A DNA stretch of 64,000 bases from Corinectria fuckeliana (lineage: Eukaryota > Ascomycota > Sordariomycetes > Hypocreales > Nectriaceae), in NCBI GenBank assembly GCA_019137255.1, contig WPDH01000378.1:62001-126000 (forward strand). The letters run 5' to 3'. The notes below the pieces were generated by a model. That model made no database searches, was not told the DNA's origin, and saw nothing but the letters and a program-made list of their open reading frames with translations. Of the stretch, positions 12,231-23,094 are shown piece after piece. Numbering within the stretch: the stretch's first letter is position 1; each line of letters starts with the position of its first letter. A program made the translations under genes and the position numbers.

Positions 12231-12244
12231 TTCTGGCAACCCTG

Positions 12245-12252
12245 TCTGCGAC
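12245..12252. repeat. Target-site duplication, right copy (TCTGCGAC)
   Basis: Identical to 6487-6494 and directly after the right terminus GCAACCCTG. Confidence 0.92.
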
Positions 12253-13216
12253 TCAAGGCTATTATCTCGACTCTCCGATTCTTCGATGGAGAGAAACCCG
12301 CGCTACCCCGCCCGGACGACTCGTTTACATTCACATCCCGCGATAGTAAACGCGCGGTAAAGGTCAACGTTTGTAAGTAGTGTAGATTATCCGGCGTGCC
12401 CTATCCCTCTCATGTTGGACTCAAGCTTTGGGGTGATCTGACTAACCACCCCAAGACCGCTCTAAGATGGCTACCAACCGAGGCCCAGTAGTCCTCAACT
12501 AGAATGGAGGTGCCTTCGTCTTTGCGGCTCACGGATCCGATGAGCCTTTCTGCCGCCGCATCGCCGACCAAACGGCATACACGGTACTCGACGCTAGCTA
12601 CGCGCTGGCACCGGAATATCCGTTCCCCTCGGCGCTGGAAGACGTGGAAGACTTAGTGCTGCAAGTACTCGGCCAACCAGATAAATACGACGCCCGAAAC
12701 ATCGTCCTATCCGGATTCAGCTCTGGCGGGAACCTCGCCCTTGCAGCAGCCATAGATCTAGCGCAGCAGTCGAAGATTCCAGATAAAGCGATCCGCGCTG
12801 TCTCGGTGTTCTACCCACCTACTAATATGGTGATCCCTCCTGCAGAGAAGAGGACTCTAGATGGATCTCTCCCTGCTATTCCTGCACTGCTCGGAATCCT
12901 CATCAACGCTTTCAGGGCGTCTTATCTGCCACCTGGCTTAGACCCTGCCGATCCCCGCATTTCTGTTCTCTCGGCTAACCCGAACACCTTCCCCGACAAG
13001 GTACTGATCATCACTGCCGAGAAGGATAGACTTGCCCCGGAGGCCGAAGAGCTGGCTGCAAAGTTGAAGAACGCAGGCAAGCATGTGTTGTTGAAGCGAT
13101 TCGACGGTGTTGCACATGGCTGGGATAAGACGAAGGACGAAGAGTCTAACGACGCCAAAGTTAGGGATGAAGCTTACGACTTGGTCGTTAAATTCCTTTC
13201 AGACCTGAGGCAGTGA
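12245..13216 (+). pseudogene. Alpha/beta hydrolase fold-3 (esterase/lipase-like), disrupted
   Basis: Body of a hormone-sensitive-lipase-type alpha/beta hydrolase. From 12246 the frame continues that of the stub at 6464. Downstream, PVVLN at about 12487 is followed by TAG (12500-12502) and NGGAFVF, where family members have the HGGG oxyanion loop, so the loop is damaged. The rest is sound: the nucleophile elbow GFSSGGN, an acid region ITAEKDRLAP and the histidine region DGVAHGWD, ending at TGA 13216. A plausible intron (donor near 12373, CTGACTAAC branch, acceptor near 12466) leaves a frame mismatch, so at least one further small lesion is likely. With the first ten codons separated by 5.75 kb of hAT DNA the gene is almost certainly dead. 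Enzyme class is well supported; substrate unknown. Confidence 0.85.
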
Positions 13217-13545
13217 TTAGCGGCGGTACAGGCAAAGCCCGATAGTAAAGCAGATGGTTTAGCAACCAGTGAGGGTGCAGAGCTTTGTTGAGGCACAGGG
13301 GTGGGCAGCTCTATAAGACTACATAATCTAGTCGCTTAGTCTGGTACGTAGTACAGCTATTTAACACAAGCCTCGTTTATACTTAGGTTCATCTAGTTTT
13401 AAACTATACCTACCATCCTAGTTATAGTACAATCTTTCTTGATCTAGATAGATCTTGCCAGTCATTGGTCAAGCAAAGCCCTTTACCAACAAAATGCCAA
13501 TCGATTATCAAGTTACCTATGTTGCATACAAAACACCAAAGCTCC
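13217..13545. other. Intergenic spacer
   Basis: Nothing recognisable. It separates the convergent hydrolase remnant and the minus-strand pseudogene. Confidence 0.4.
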
Positions 13546-14824
13546 TCATGCACTACTACCTGGCTTCAAAGAGTCCTTCCATGCCTTCCACGCAATCCAA
13601 ACCTGGAATGCTGACAGCCCCAATGAAAGCAATCCCACGACTACTGAAATCACCAATGCTATCAGTGCAACAGCGAACGCGTTACTCTCACAGGTTTGCC
13701 ACTTAATCCACCTCTCAGACTTGTTTCGGGGCCGGCGCTCCCTCGCCAAGTCGTGCAATTGTACCAGCCGTTGGCCCCGTAGAAATACTCATCATTATGT
13801 GAAGAGTATTTGAACGCCGTATTCCCTTCATCCCACGTACAGTCCTCGTCGAATCCCTTGTTCCGGATCAAACGCTTCAGAATCTTGGTCGATCGACGAT
13901 CTCTCCATTGTAACAAAATTGCTTGCAGAGAGTGGAATGTCTCTGCCAGGAGACACGGGGGAAGAGAGCCCCTAAAAGCACAAGTGGTCTTACCAGTCTT
14001 GCTTAATAGCTTTTTTCAGCTCACCTTTGAAGAGACAGGATTAAGTCTTCTTCCAAGTCAGACCCAGAGCTTTGGAAGCGAAGTAATTGAGCTTTCAGAA
14101 ATGGAGTGTGGTGGAAGAGGTACAGAACTCTGCTCTGACTGTCGAGTAGCAAATGCTAGGCGAGGTTGTCTGTTCCCTTAAAGGTGATACCTGATCGAAT
14201 CTTCAGCTTCCAGGCCTTGATTGATCGCCCATCAGCCATGGCCTTCTGAACTCTCTCGGGGCTCTCCGGGGCCATGATAAAGCATTCCAGAACGTATTCA
14301 TGCAAGGTTTGGGCTGGCTGCCAAGACATCGGCCTATAGTTTCCTATGGCATAATCCGGTCCATATGTCTCGCTCATTGCAGGATCAAACATGAACATAA
14401 CGCGGGCAGCCACCAGGACTACAGACTTGACACGGACTCTGGAGTGCCTTTCTTTCAGCGTTTCAGAAACATCATCGGAAGTTTCATCCAAGGTTTTCCT
14501 AGGATTCTTTCGGATAGCTCTGACTGCTTCTAGAACATCGTCATTAGTGATTGGAGTGAGGTCTCTTGGCTGGGGCTGTTCGACCTGTACGACGCGAACA
14601 TTGCTGTCTGGCACTACTAACTGATCGTAATGCCTGAAGTATTGCTCGAAATTGCGTTCTTCTGTACCGAGGATCTCGCGAGCGATGCGGTTGCGGTATT
14701 CCGGAACGCCTTTCATGTTGCATAGCCAAGAATGTGATTTATTCCTAGCTCGTCTGATGAAAGCGAAGAACAGAGCGTGACGATGTGTGACAACATAGGG
14801 AAGATCCGAGGGCTCCTTAGGCAT
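13546..14824 (-). pseudogene. Broken gene for an unknown fungal protein with a C-terminal membrane anchor
   Basis: Reading from 14824 downward, 222 codons run to a TAG at 14153-14155. The same frame then continues as coherent protein (HLLLDSQSRVLYLFHHTPFL) to a clean intron at 13972-14024 (GTGAGC donor, TTTTAG acceptor). The next exon continues with LLQWRDRRSTKILKRLIRNK and an aromatic-rich segment (SSHNDEYFYGANGWYNCTTW) until the frame is lost near 13720. One base over, RWIKWQ and a hydrophobic helix (AVALIALVISVVVGLLSLGL) finish the protein at 13546. So there are two lesions, one nonsense codon and one small indel. The overall shape, a soluble domain followed by a single C-terminal membrane helix, resembles uncharacterised fungal proteins of gene-poor regions. 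Function unknown. It lies 1.3 kb from the hAT element, so its nonsense codon could reflect RIP spreading. Confidence 0.7.
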
Positions 14825-15268
14825 CCGGTAAGCTATTGAGAGGGGATCCTCGGTCCAGAAAGCCCCTCATCACCACATTGTAATTTGAAAGTCAGGCTGC
14901 GCGGCTGAACAGCAACCTGTCAATGTCAGGAACGAACACAGCTTACGGCCTGGCCAAATATCTAATAAGTTTCAAATTTCTGATATCGCGTGCAATATCG
15001 TATATTGTTTGGTTAAAATGCCCGTGTAGCCTGCAGTGCAGTCACATTTTTATTATATTCTCAACACACATCAAATCGCACTGATAAGTCAACGCAGCTC
15101 TTCCGAGCGAAGAGTCTCCCGATCAGTTATCATTTTAATTTCAAGGGCCTAAATCCCGGCTTCTTTGTTTTCTATGCTTCCTTTTAGTCCGCTCGCGTGA
15201 CGGCGGGGGACCGTACGTCGCATTGATGATGGCCTCAATGGTCGAATCGCAGTGCCAAGATTCGGATT
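14825..15268. other. Intergenic spacer between divergent pseudogenes
   Basis: No coding or repeat signal recognised. Confidence 0.4.
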
Positions 15269-16825
15269 AATCCTATCTCATTTCGGAGCAGCAGCCAGAC
15301 AAGCAAGAAGCATACGACCAAAATATGCAGCAGGAGATCGTTGCTGCTTTCAGGGCCCTGGAACCAGCTGCCTCCAGGGTCGCAGACCCAGTTGACTCTA
15401 AGACTCCCAATTCAGCTGTCCCCGAGGCCAGAGGATCATACGCCTTAGTGGGCAACAAGCTTGCTCCAAACCATACAGCTCGATTGTCCCCGAAAGGTCC
15501 CGTCAAGCCCTGAGATGTCCCGGCTGAAAGCAGCACAGTGCCTGCTGAGAGTCGAATTACGCGACAAAATCAAGACGACCTTCCTCTACAAACTCCGAAT
15601 GGTAGGCACGACACCACACGACGCGGTTCCAAGCGTTGTAGTTGTATGGGACGACACAAAGCTCATGAAGCCCTTACAGTCCTTGTTCGGCTCCAGGGCA
15701 AAGTGGAGCCTGCATTGTAGGGGTAAGAAGCCTTGAAGAGACCGATTCAGCGAGAGACAATTTACTGCGGTGGATTAGTCGAATATCAAGGGTCCTCGGC
15801 GACGCTGGGTGTGTTAATCCACGTTGACGGTACTAGCCAGGTATCTCACAGTAAACGATATCTTCGCTCCAGGCTTGGTTCTCGACTCAAAACCATCTCC
15901 CGGCGAGGAACATGCGCCTTCCGTCAGTTCTGGCTCCACGACGAATGCCGACGATGAGTCAGAAGGATCGGACTACCTGTGGGAAAACGACGACGACGAG
16001 TACGAACACGGGGATGAGGACGATGACGATGGGAACTCCGGCGAATGCCATGCGAAACAAGCCGCGAGGCCATCTTGCGTTGGTCAGAATGCTGTCTGCC
16101 ATTCGAGGGCCATTTCTTAGTCACATGGTAGCTGATTCGAGCTTTCTCGTCTCGCTACCCAGGCAGAAAGATACCGAGATATTCACAGTAATCTTAGATG
16201 CTCCTGAATGTATGTATTGCGCGCGCTGAAACTTGGAGACGTATATGTTTTCTGACCTTTTCTTTGGAAAAACAGGCCTCATTCGCGGCGAATGCAGATC
16301 GATCGTCGTTGACGATGAAACCACCAAGGCGTATGGTCATGTTGTGGGATGCGACCCTTCAGGTCATGCTCTTGTTGTTCCGCTCAAGCACGTCCTTTCG
16401 CAAATCAAGGCAAGCTACAGAGCATCATACGTCAACCTTCAAACCTCGGTGCTCGGGGAACCTGGAATTCAAACCACTTGTGTTTGAAAAAGAGAACATC
16501 ACCATCCCCGGGATGTGTGACATCGCGTTCACCCTTCGCCAGGAAGGAAAGGACCATTTGGCTTCGCAGAAGCACCAGGATGTGCTACACCTGCAGAAGC
16601 AGGCCTTGGGCATATATCATCCCGATACACTCGCCAGCATGAACAACCTTGGCGTCACGCTGGATCGTGCAGGAAAGTTCGACGATGCTCAAGTTCATCA
16701 ATACTGCTAGCCTAAGGGGAGAAGGAGCCGCCAGCCTCGCAGGAGTGGTTGAGACTCAGACGAATGAGTCGGAGCAAGCGCCAGATCAGGGACAACCCAG
16801 CATGTGGCGGCGATTCTTCAAGTAG
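15269..16825 (+). pseudogene. Decayed gene: protease-like N-terminal region with TPR remnant
   Basis: Coherent protein pieces occur in changing frames along +. They include a segment with VVVVWDDTKLMKPL near 15640 and YCGGLVEYQGSSATLGVLIH near 15760. A further piece has YLTVNDIFAPGLV, which resembles the LTVGH-type segment of fungal trypsin-like proteins, then an acidic linker (DDDEYEHGDEDDDDG). RGHLALVRMLSAIRG, a GLIRGECRSIVVDDETTKAYG piece and a TPR piece near 16590 (HPDTLASMNNLGVTLDRAGK, kinesin-light-chain style) follow. A tail ends WRRFFK-stop at 16825. At least three frame changes and one plausible intron near 16195-16235 are needed to connect them, so the gene is broken. Such architectures occur in fungal NLR-like or TPR repeat proteins, but the central NB-ARC/NACHT part is absent. 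The protease assignment is tentative; the TPR call is firmer. Confidence 0.6.
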
Positions 16826-16899
16826 CTAATAGTTTGATTAGTGCTGGGTCTGGGACTTCGCAGCGAGTATGAACACGGAAGATGCTGCTGCCCCCTTCT

Positions 16900-17839
16900 T
16901 CAGTCGTAAAACACCAAGCATCTCACTTCGATACTCTGGCGACCCTTTGCATCAGCGGGAGTCGCTGGATCAACAAATGCAGTGTGAGGTGTCAAGGCTG
17001 CAATCCCTTCCTTGCCCTGTGGCTGTCCCTGGCTCCTTGAGTCGAAGCACTTGATGAACATGGCCTCGTCAGGTGTCATGTCTTTGGCATAGTAGAACTT
17101 GTGCTTTTCGCTCGGGGCAATGGCCCACAATTCACCTGCAAGGGCGAGTCAGTTGGAAGTTCATCTAAAGCCCATCACCACACCAACCTTTCGCTTCATA
17201 TCCTTCCGTCGTCTTTGCAGCGTCGGGATCAGGCAGCACCTCCTTCCCCCGATCATCGTCATCGTCTTCATCTGTTCTCTTCGGATACAGCAACGCAACC
17301 TTGACCAGGTCCTCGGGCACGGTTGTCCGCCAGTCAATGACTGCCAGCGGAAAGTCAGCTGCAGGATGGCCAATGGGTCGCCAGACATTGACGATTTGGT
17401 ACCGGCCCTTGAGCAGCTCCTCGGCCTCGTCTGCAGGAAGATGGCGCCTGACGCGCATCTCGGCAGCGCGCGGAGTCTGGTCCACATGGACCTGCTGCAC
17501 CGGCTGGCGCGGCGAGGACTCGTCGCGGCGCCGGATGGTGTGGTCGAAGATGACGACCCTCTTCACGCCGGGGAGCTTCGAACGGACCAAGGCCTCGACT
17601 TCGGCGTAGTACCCAGTCCGGACGGCCGCGTCATCGGTAAAGGCCTTTTCCCCGGCCGGCGCGTTGTAGACGGCAAAGCCGGAGATGTCAGTGCCGAAGT
17701 CGAGGCCGGAGGTGCGGATGTCGGTGACGGAGCGGCGGCGTTCCGTCCGTTGGTAGGAGCTGAAATCAGTGTCGACCTTGGTCCACACATCGGACCCTAC
17801 GGCACTAGGGGAGATGTAGCGGAAGATGCCCGTAGTCAT
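16900..17839 (-). CDS. AsaB/CmcJ-like oxidoreductase (GA4-desaturase family)
   Basis: Two exons (17188-17839 and 16900-17135) flank a 52-bp intron and give about 295 residues. The family comprises small fungal proteins annotated as hydroxylase/desaturase AsaB-like, often found in secondary-metabolite clusters and related to cephamycin CmcJ. Diagnostic blocks visible are HVDQTP (residues 118-123, a possible HxD metal pair), VNVWRPI followed by DFPLAVIDW, the block KHKFYYAKDMTPDEAMFIKC, and TPHTAFVDP near the C-terminus. The last two exist only after splicing. I chose the ATG at 17839 (context CAACCATGA, MTTGIFRY) because it matches the usual family start; an upstream in-frame ATG at 17917 would add 26 residues. 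Divergent from the PD-(D/E)XK-like gene. No core biosynthetic gene adjoins it, so its substrate is unknown. Confidence 0.85.
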
Positions 17840-18377
17840 GGTTGCGAGCCGTGGTGCGGGTTTGTCAGTAATACTGAAATTGTTTAAGAGGAGTCTGACA
17901 ACAGTGGAATTGGGCATTTCATCGGGAACAAATCTCAGAAATGATCATGATATCATATCTCGGCTAGGGGTTATTACTAATCGAGAGCTCGGTTTGCACT
18001 GATGAATGCTGAGAACAATCTTCTACGGTTAATGTTGGAAATTGTGTGTTAGAAATGACTCGAGTTTTAGACACACTTACCGCTCCAATCATGTACTTAT
18101 ATAAGACAAACAAAACTACTAGCTTTCTCTAGCATGGTAACTTGAATTAAAATCTCGTTCAGGTCTCGGATCTGTTGTATAGGGTAAGTGAAGACTGGCG
18201 TATCACTTAGATGTGGTGTGTTGCCTGGTCAACCTCAGCCACATCACATGACTTCTCTCCCGTCAATACATCGTCATCGGTCATCAGACTCATCACCAAC
18301 GAACCACCATCACGAAGCCCACCAAACCTCCAAATGCCAGAAACCACTACGCAGCACAATCACGTCTCCTCATAGAC
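17840..18377. other. Bidirectional promoter region
   Basis: The 540 bp between the divergent oxidoreductase and nuclease-like genes contain a TATATAA-type element (about 18096-18105) but no coding signal. Confidence 0.4.
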
Positions 18378-19984
18378 ATGTCCCTTGACATTGTCTCGTG
18401 GCTGCGCGACGTAGAGGACGCCCCCGGCTGGTCTCCCCAACGGCCTCCCTCACTACCGAAGCACACCCAAGCACGGCTGGGCGGCGACCGCAAGCGAAAA
18501 CACAGCCAACCGTCGTCGGCACGTCGTCCTGCGCACCCGACGCCGCCCCCCGACTCGCAGACCTCCGACGACGACCAAGAAGAACTTTCTGACGTCGACA
18601 TGCCGTCGAAGAAGAGGAAGACGGGACCGGGCACGCCTACTACACTCTCGATTCGAGACGATGACGGAGATGGAGACAACGACAGCGAGAAGAACATCAT
18701 CGGCGACGAGCTCGATCAGACACCTCGCCCCCCGCGACGCCGCCACATCCCCAGCGACGCTTCATCCCTCTCCTCGGCAACACGCTCCAGCAAGAGCGGG
18801 CGCTCGGGAGCTTCGTCACCACGCAAACACCTCGCCGCCATGGCCCTCTCCGACCACGGCGTCCAGATCCGCGCCATGTCCGACCCTTCGCTGCTCCCGC
18901 CTTCGCTCGCCGCCATCCGAACGAAGCTGATGCAGTGTGCCCGCGGGCGAGGCATCCTGGGCGCGTCGGCAAAGGACGACTCCTTCTTGGCTGGCGGGGT
19001 GTTGCATCCTGACATGGAAGTCCTGCACATGGACCCGGAGTTTTACTTTTCGCCGTCGCGCGATGAGCTGGGACCTACGCCGTCGCCTCTGGACGTCCTG
19101 TACCTCCTTGAGTGTGCTGCCGACTGTCTCCGTTTGGACCGCTCCGAGCCGGCGTGGAACAACGAGGTTCACTTCCCGCTCCTGACTCTGGCGCTCCGTC
19201 CGCGCGTCGTTGGGGTTGTGTTCAAGCGTCTGATCAAGGTTACGACCTGGTGCGTCCAAGATGACTTCCAAGAGGACCCCCGATCTGTACTGACTGCCTG
19301 TACTCAGCTCCACTGCCTCCCTCATCAAGGAATACCGAACGCTCCACGCGCCGCGCAAGAAGATTGACTTTTGCGTCTACATCGATGCCCACTATGACTC
19401 CGACGGCGATGAGATGGCCTCTCACATCGACACCCTCCGCGCTCGACTTCCGCTCCTGTCCATCAACCCAACCGACGACCTGCCGCTGTTGTGCCATCCA
19501 ATTGCGATCCCCATCGAAACTAAGCGCCCCGGGGAAGGCTTGGACACGGCAAACTTGCAGGTCGCAACCTGGCTGTCTTCACACTTTGTGTTTCTGCAAC
19601 GTCTCCTCGACGCGGGCTCGGAGTTACCATGCGACGATGGCCAGTCCGTGCCGTCCCTAGACGAGATTGGGTTCCTCCCCGGCCTTATTGTTCAGGGCAA
19701 CGTGTGGAACTTTGTCGCTGCGACACGAGAAGGATCTCGCACGGTTAGTTCTACTTGCATGGCATGACATGGCGTGCAATGTCTGTCCCGTGCTCTGCTG
19801 ACCGAGTTGCGTGTAGGTGATATGGTCTGGAACCACGCTTGGTTCCACTGGCGACATGTTTGGCATATATCAGGTTGTCACCGCTTTACAGATGCTTCGC
19901 GGCTGGGTCAACACGACCTATTGGCCCTGGTTGCGCCGTGTCATCAAGCGTGCGGCCATGGCAGTCAATTCCGACAGACCTTAG
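18378..19984 (+). CDS. PD-(D/E)XK nuclease-like domain protein (fungal)
   Basis: Three exons (18378-19249, 19308-19743, 19817-19984) give about 491 residues. The N-terminus MSLDIVSWLRDVE followed by a long low-complexity, charged linker and then a globular half is the layout of the fungal PD-(D/E)XK nuclease-like family (PDDEXK_12), expanded in ascomycetes with no known role. Splicing the first intron (GTGCGT donor, ACTGAC branch, CTCAG acceptor) joins LIKVTTC to STASLIKEYR and restores KKIDFCVYIDAHYD, the family's core strand region. The second splice joins the ATREGSRT end to VIWSGTTLGSTGD. The exon 1 frame otherwise runs to a spurious stop at 19367. The linker has basic stretches (PSKKRKT) that could be nuclear localisation signals. 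No catalytic residues could be assigned with confidence. Intact. Confidence 0.82.
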
Positions 19985-20915
19985 GACGACGACAACGACG
20001 AGGAGTCAACGACTATTACGATTACGACGATATGATGTTTCTAGCAGCGTCATGGTATTCAAGCGGATATTGACCTGGGGGTCTTTTGCTAAAGATGGGA
20101 TTGATTTAGAGATTAGACGGGAGACTTGTACCCTACAGTCTACCCTATACTAAGCATCTGAAGGTTCAAGATTTCCCTGGTTCTAGGGGGCAAGATGGCA
20201 ACGAGCAGTCAACAACTTGGAAACAACGTGGATCACTTACTTCACCGTCCACGCGTTTACTCGGTACTTCAACAGTGTGAAGACGGATTGGCGATGCAGT
20301 GTAGATCAAATTGAGGGGGCCATGACGAACCCTCGACGATCTCTGGGAACGCCTTATTCCCGTTGCCGGGTAAAATTGGTGTCGATACTGACAGCTGGGC
20401 TTGATGTGTCACAAAGCTCGCGACATGAGCTGCCGTCAAGTTGTGTCGATCAACCTGCCAAGACGCTTGGACAGCCAAGGGGAATGCACCCGAACGTTTT
20501 CGAGGGGACTGCGGAACTGTGACCACATCATGACGAAGCGTGGATGCAGGGCGTTTGATAACCGAGATAGGCAAAGAGCCTGTTTCCGTCTCACAGTGTC
20601 CATCTGTTGTAGAAAAACAGGGAAGCGTTGTGGCGCACAGCAGCAAGCCGGAGGTTTCGCACCGTTCGTCCAACTGCCCCCCTGCTTGGAATTCGATGGA
20701 GGAATCGAGAGGACCGGAGCCAACTCTCCGGGCAGCGAGCGAGTCCAAAAGCGGTTCTGGACACATTGTGGCTGAGACCGGCGGGTGGGTCGGCGGCGCA
20801 CGCTGATGTCATTGTGGCGTGGCGCAAAGGGTGGCGCATCTGCTCCGTGCTTTGATGAATGAGGGAGATGCTCTCATCTTGGAGTGATGCCCTGTTGCTT
20901 CGCTGGCATTGACTT
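19985..20915. other. Intergenic region before the AT-rich block
   Basis: Composition is still GC-balanced. Several open frames overlap on both strands at 20269-20806, but none has a domain, splice pattern or codon bias that would make it a gene. Confidence 0.4.
20908..20915. repeat. Probable target-site duplication, left copy (ATTGACTT)
   Basis: Eight bases next to the left inverted repeat; the same eight occur at 34143-34150, one base beyond the right inverted repeat. Confidence 0.6.
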
Positions 20916-21069
20916 GGGGATGTAGACAACCTGAGAGGTGACCCTAGCCCTAACCTAAGAGGTGGTAGTACTAGTAGGGGTTAAAATAGGTTTTTTATAA
21001 GTTAACCTAAGAGGTAGTCTAATAATTATAATTAGTTAGAATTTAGAAAAAGTAAAACACCTCTTAGGT
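20916..21069 (+). repeat. Left long terminal inverted repeat
   Basis: Inverted match to 33990-34141. It contains three copies of AACCTRAGRGGT (20929, 20951, 21004) and one inverted copy (ACCTCTTAGGTT, near 21058). Confidence 0.85.
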
Positions 21070-23094
21070 TAACTTTTACTTTTTATAGTAGCTTTTTTTT
21101 ATATAATATAAACTTTTATTTATCTAACTTTAAATACTTAATATATTAATAATATATTAATTATAATTATTAATTTTATTTTTAATAAGAGTTATATTAT
21201 AAAAAGTATTATATTAAGAAATTATAAGATAAATCTCTTTTTAAGTTTACCTTAAGTAAACTAAATAATATAAAAGACTTTTAGCTTTTTAGTATTTTTA
21301 TTAATTATAAAAGAATTAATTACTTTCTTAATAGTAAGTTTTAATCTTATAATATATTTATAATATATTACTAATTCTTTTTAAAATAACTAAAATCTTT
21401 TAATTTTAAAATATCTTATTTTAGTCTTATTAGTACTTAAGAAATCTAGTTATTATATTATATAAGATAATATTATATTTATATTATAATTTTATTATAT
21501 TTTTTTAGTTTCTAAATAACTAAAATTATTAAAAACTAAGACTAGCTATTTAATCTTTATAAAAGGCTTAATAAAAGAATAAAAAAAGTAGTTTTAAAAG
21601 ATAATAAGATTTAATTAATAATATATTATAAGAGTTAGTCTTACTAGAGTGTAAATATAAAGATTATAAAGGTAAGTATTAGTATATTATAAAGCTTTCA
21701 CTTAATAAGTATTTAATAAGTGCTTATTTAGTATTCTTAAAGAGGCTGCTAGCTTACTATTTAGGTAAGCCTTAAGGTTAAGCCTTAAAAGCTTATATTA
21801 AGTGTTAATAGAGTTAGCACTAACTATTATATATATTTATAATAAATTAATAATATATTATAGCTTTAATACTATATATATTAAGCTTATTTACTATTCT
21901 TATTAAGCTTTTTATTACTAGAGTTAGTTTTAGCTATATATTATTACTATAAGTATACTAGAGTAAAGATCTATTAGCACTTAGATTTTTAGTTTTAAGA
22001 TTAGAATTATTTAAAGGTAACTAAAGCCTATTAGACCTTATAGTAATAGTAATATAAAAAACTAAGTATATTAAATATAAAAAGAGATACTATCTTATAA
22101 GTTATTTTATAATATATTAATAATATATTTATTATTAATTAATTAAGAATAGCTAAGTATAAGTAATTTATAAAGACTATAAATATAGTTAAGTATATTT
22201 AAAAGTAGTTAGTAGTTAATTAGTAATATATTAATTTACCTTTTATTAGGTAAGAGAATAAGTATAATTTTTATCTAATTTATTAATATATTACTAATAT
22301 ATTATTAGAATCTTATAAGTATATTTTAGAGTATTATTAAATACTCTTATTTATAACTATATAATAGTTATTATTATACTACTATCTTATTTTACTTTAA
22401 GAAATTCTTATATTAAATTAAGTATATTTTATCTAATATAACTATTCTTATTAATTAGACTAAAAAGTATTATATTACTATAAATTAAATAAATTATTAA
22501 AAGTAATATTATAGTAAGTTATTTAATTATAAATATATTAGTAATATATTACTAATATATTATAGATTTTATATATATTCTAAGTAGTTATAAATATATT
22601 ATCTTAATAGGCTATATAATAGCTTAGAGAATTTTTATACTTAAAGATCCTCTTATTTTTTATATTCTTCTAATATTATATAGTATTTATAATTATTTAC
22701 TACTTTCTCTAACTTAAATACTAATTTATATTCTTACCTAGCTATAAAATACTCTTAATTAGTAAGATTATATACCTAATATATTAAGTAAGTCTCTTTA
22801 ATATATTATTAATATATTACTAATAAAAGTTAAATATTTAGTTATAATCTCTTACTATTTAAAGAATATATAAGACTTTTAATTAGAATACTCTCTCTTA
22901 AGTTTATTTAAGCCTTATAAATTATAGTAAGCTTTAGTATATCTTAAAGACTTATTAAAATATTTACTTTTTACTAAGAGTATTATAACTTAGAGCTTAT
23001 TATAAGTATCTTTCTTATTATTAGTATAATAACTAACAGGTAAGATTTTTTTATAATAGATTTATAATATATTATTAATATATTATAATATATT

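Larger units (their letters stand above)
6495..12244 (+). mobile_element. Full-length, RIP-degraded hAT DNA transposon (5.75 kb)
   Basis: The element starts CAGGGTTGC and ends GCAACCCTG, perfect 9-bp terminal inverted repeats (longer with mismatches), flanked by the identical 8-bp duplication TCTGCGAC. Inside, on +, are readable pieces of a hAT transposase from about 7673 to 10543. Both ends carry several hundred bases of subterminal repeats built from CTAACTAACTACTAACT, probably transposase-binding arrays. AT content is extreme and the coding frames are broken by TAG/TAA codons, several at positions where family conservation expects tryptophan, the expected result of G-to-A change in TGG. 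The element is intact as a structure but certainly not autonomous now. It lies inside the 5' end of an alpha/beta hydrolase gene. Confidence 0.93.

Noticed and set aside
20269..20806. Several overlapping 75-165 codon frames on both strands
   Set aside because: Mutually overlapping, none with a recognisable motif; stop-poor GC-balanced sequence explains them.
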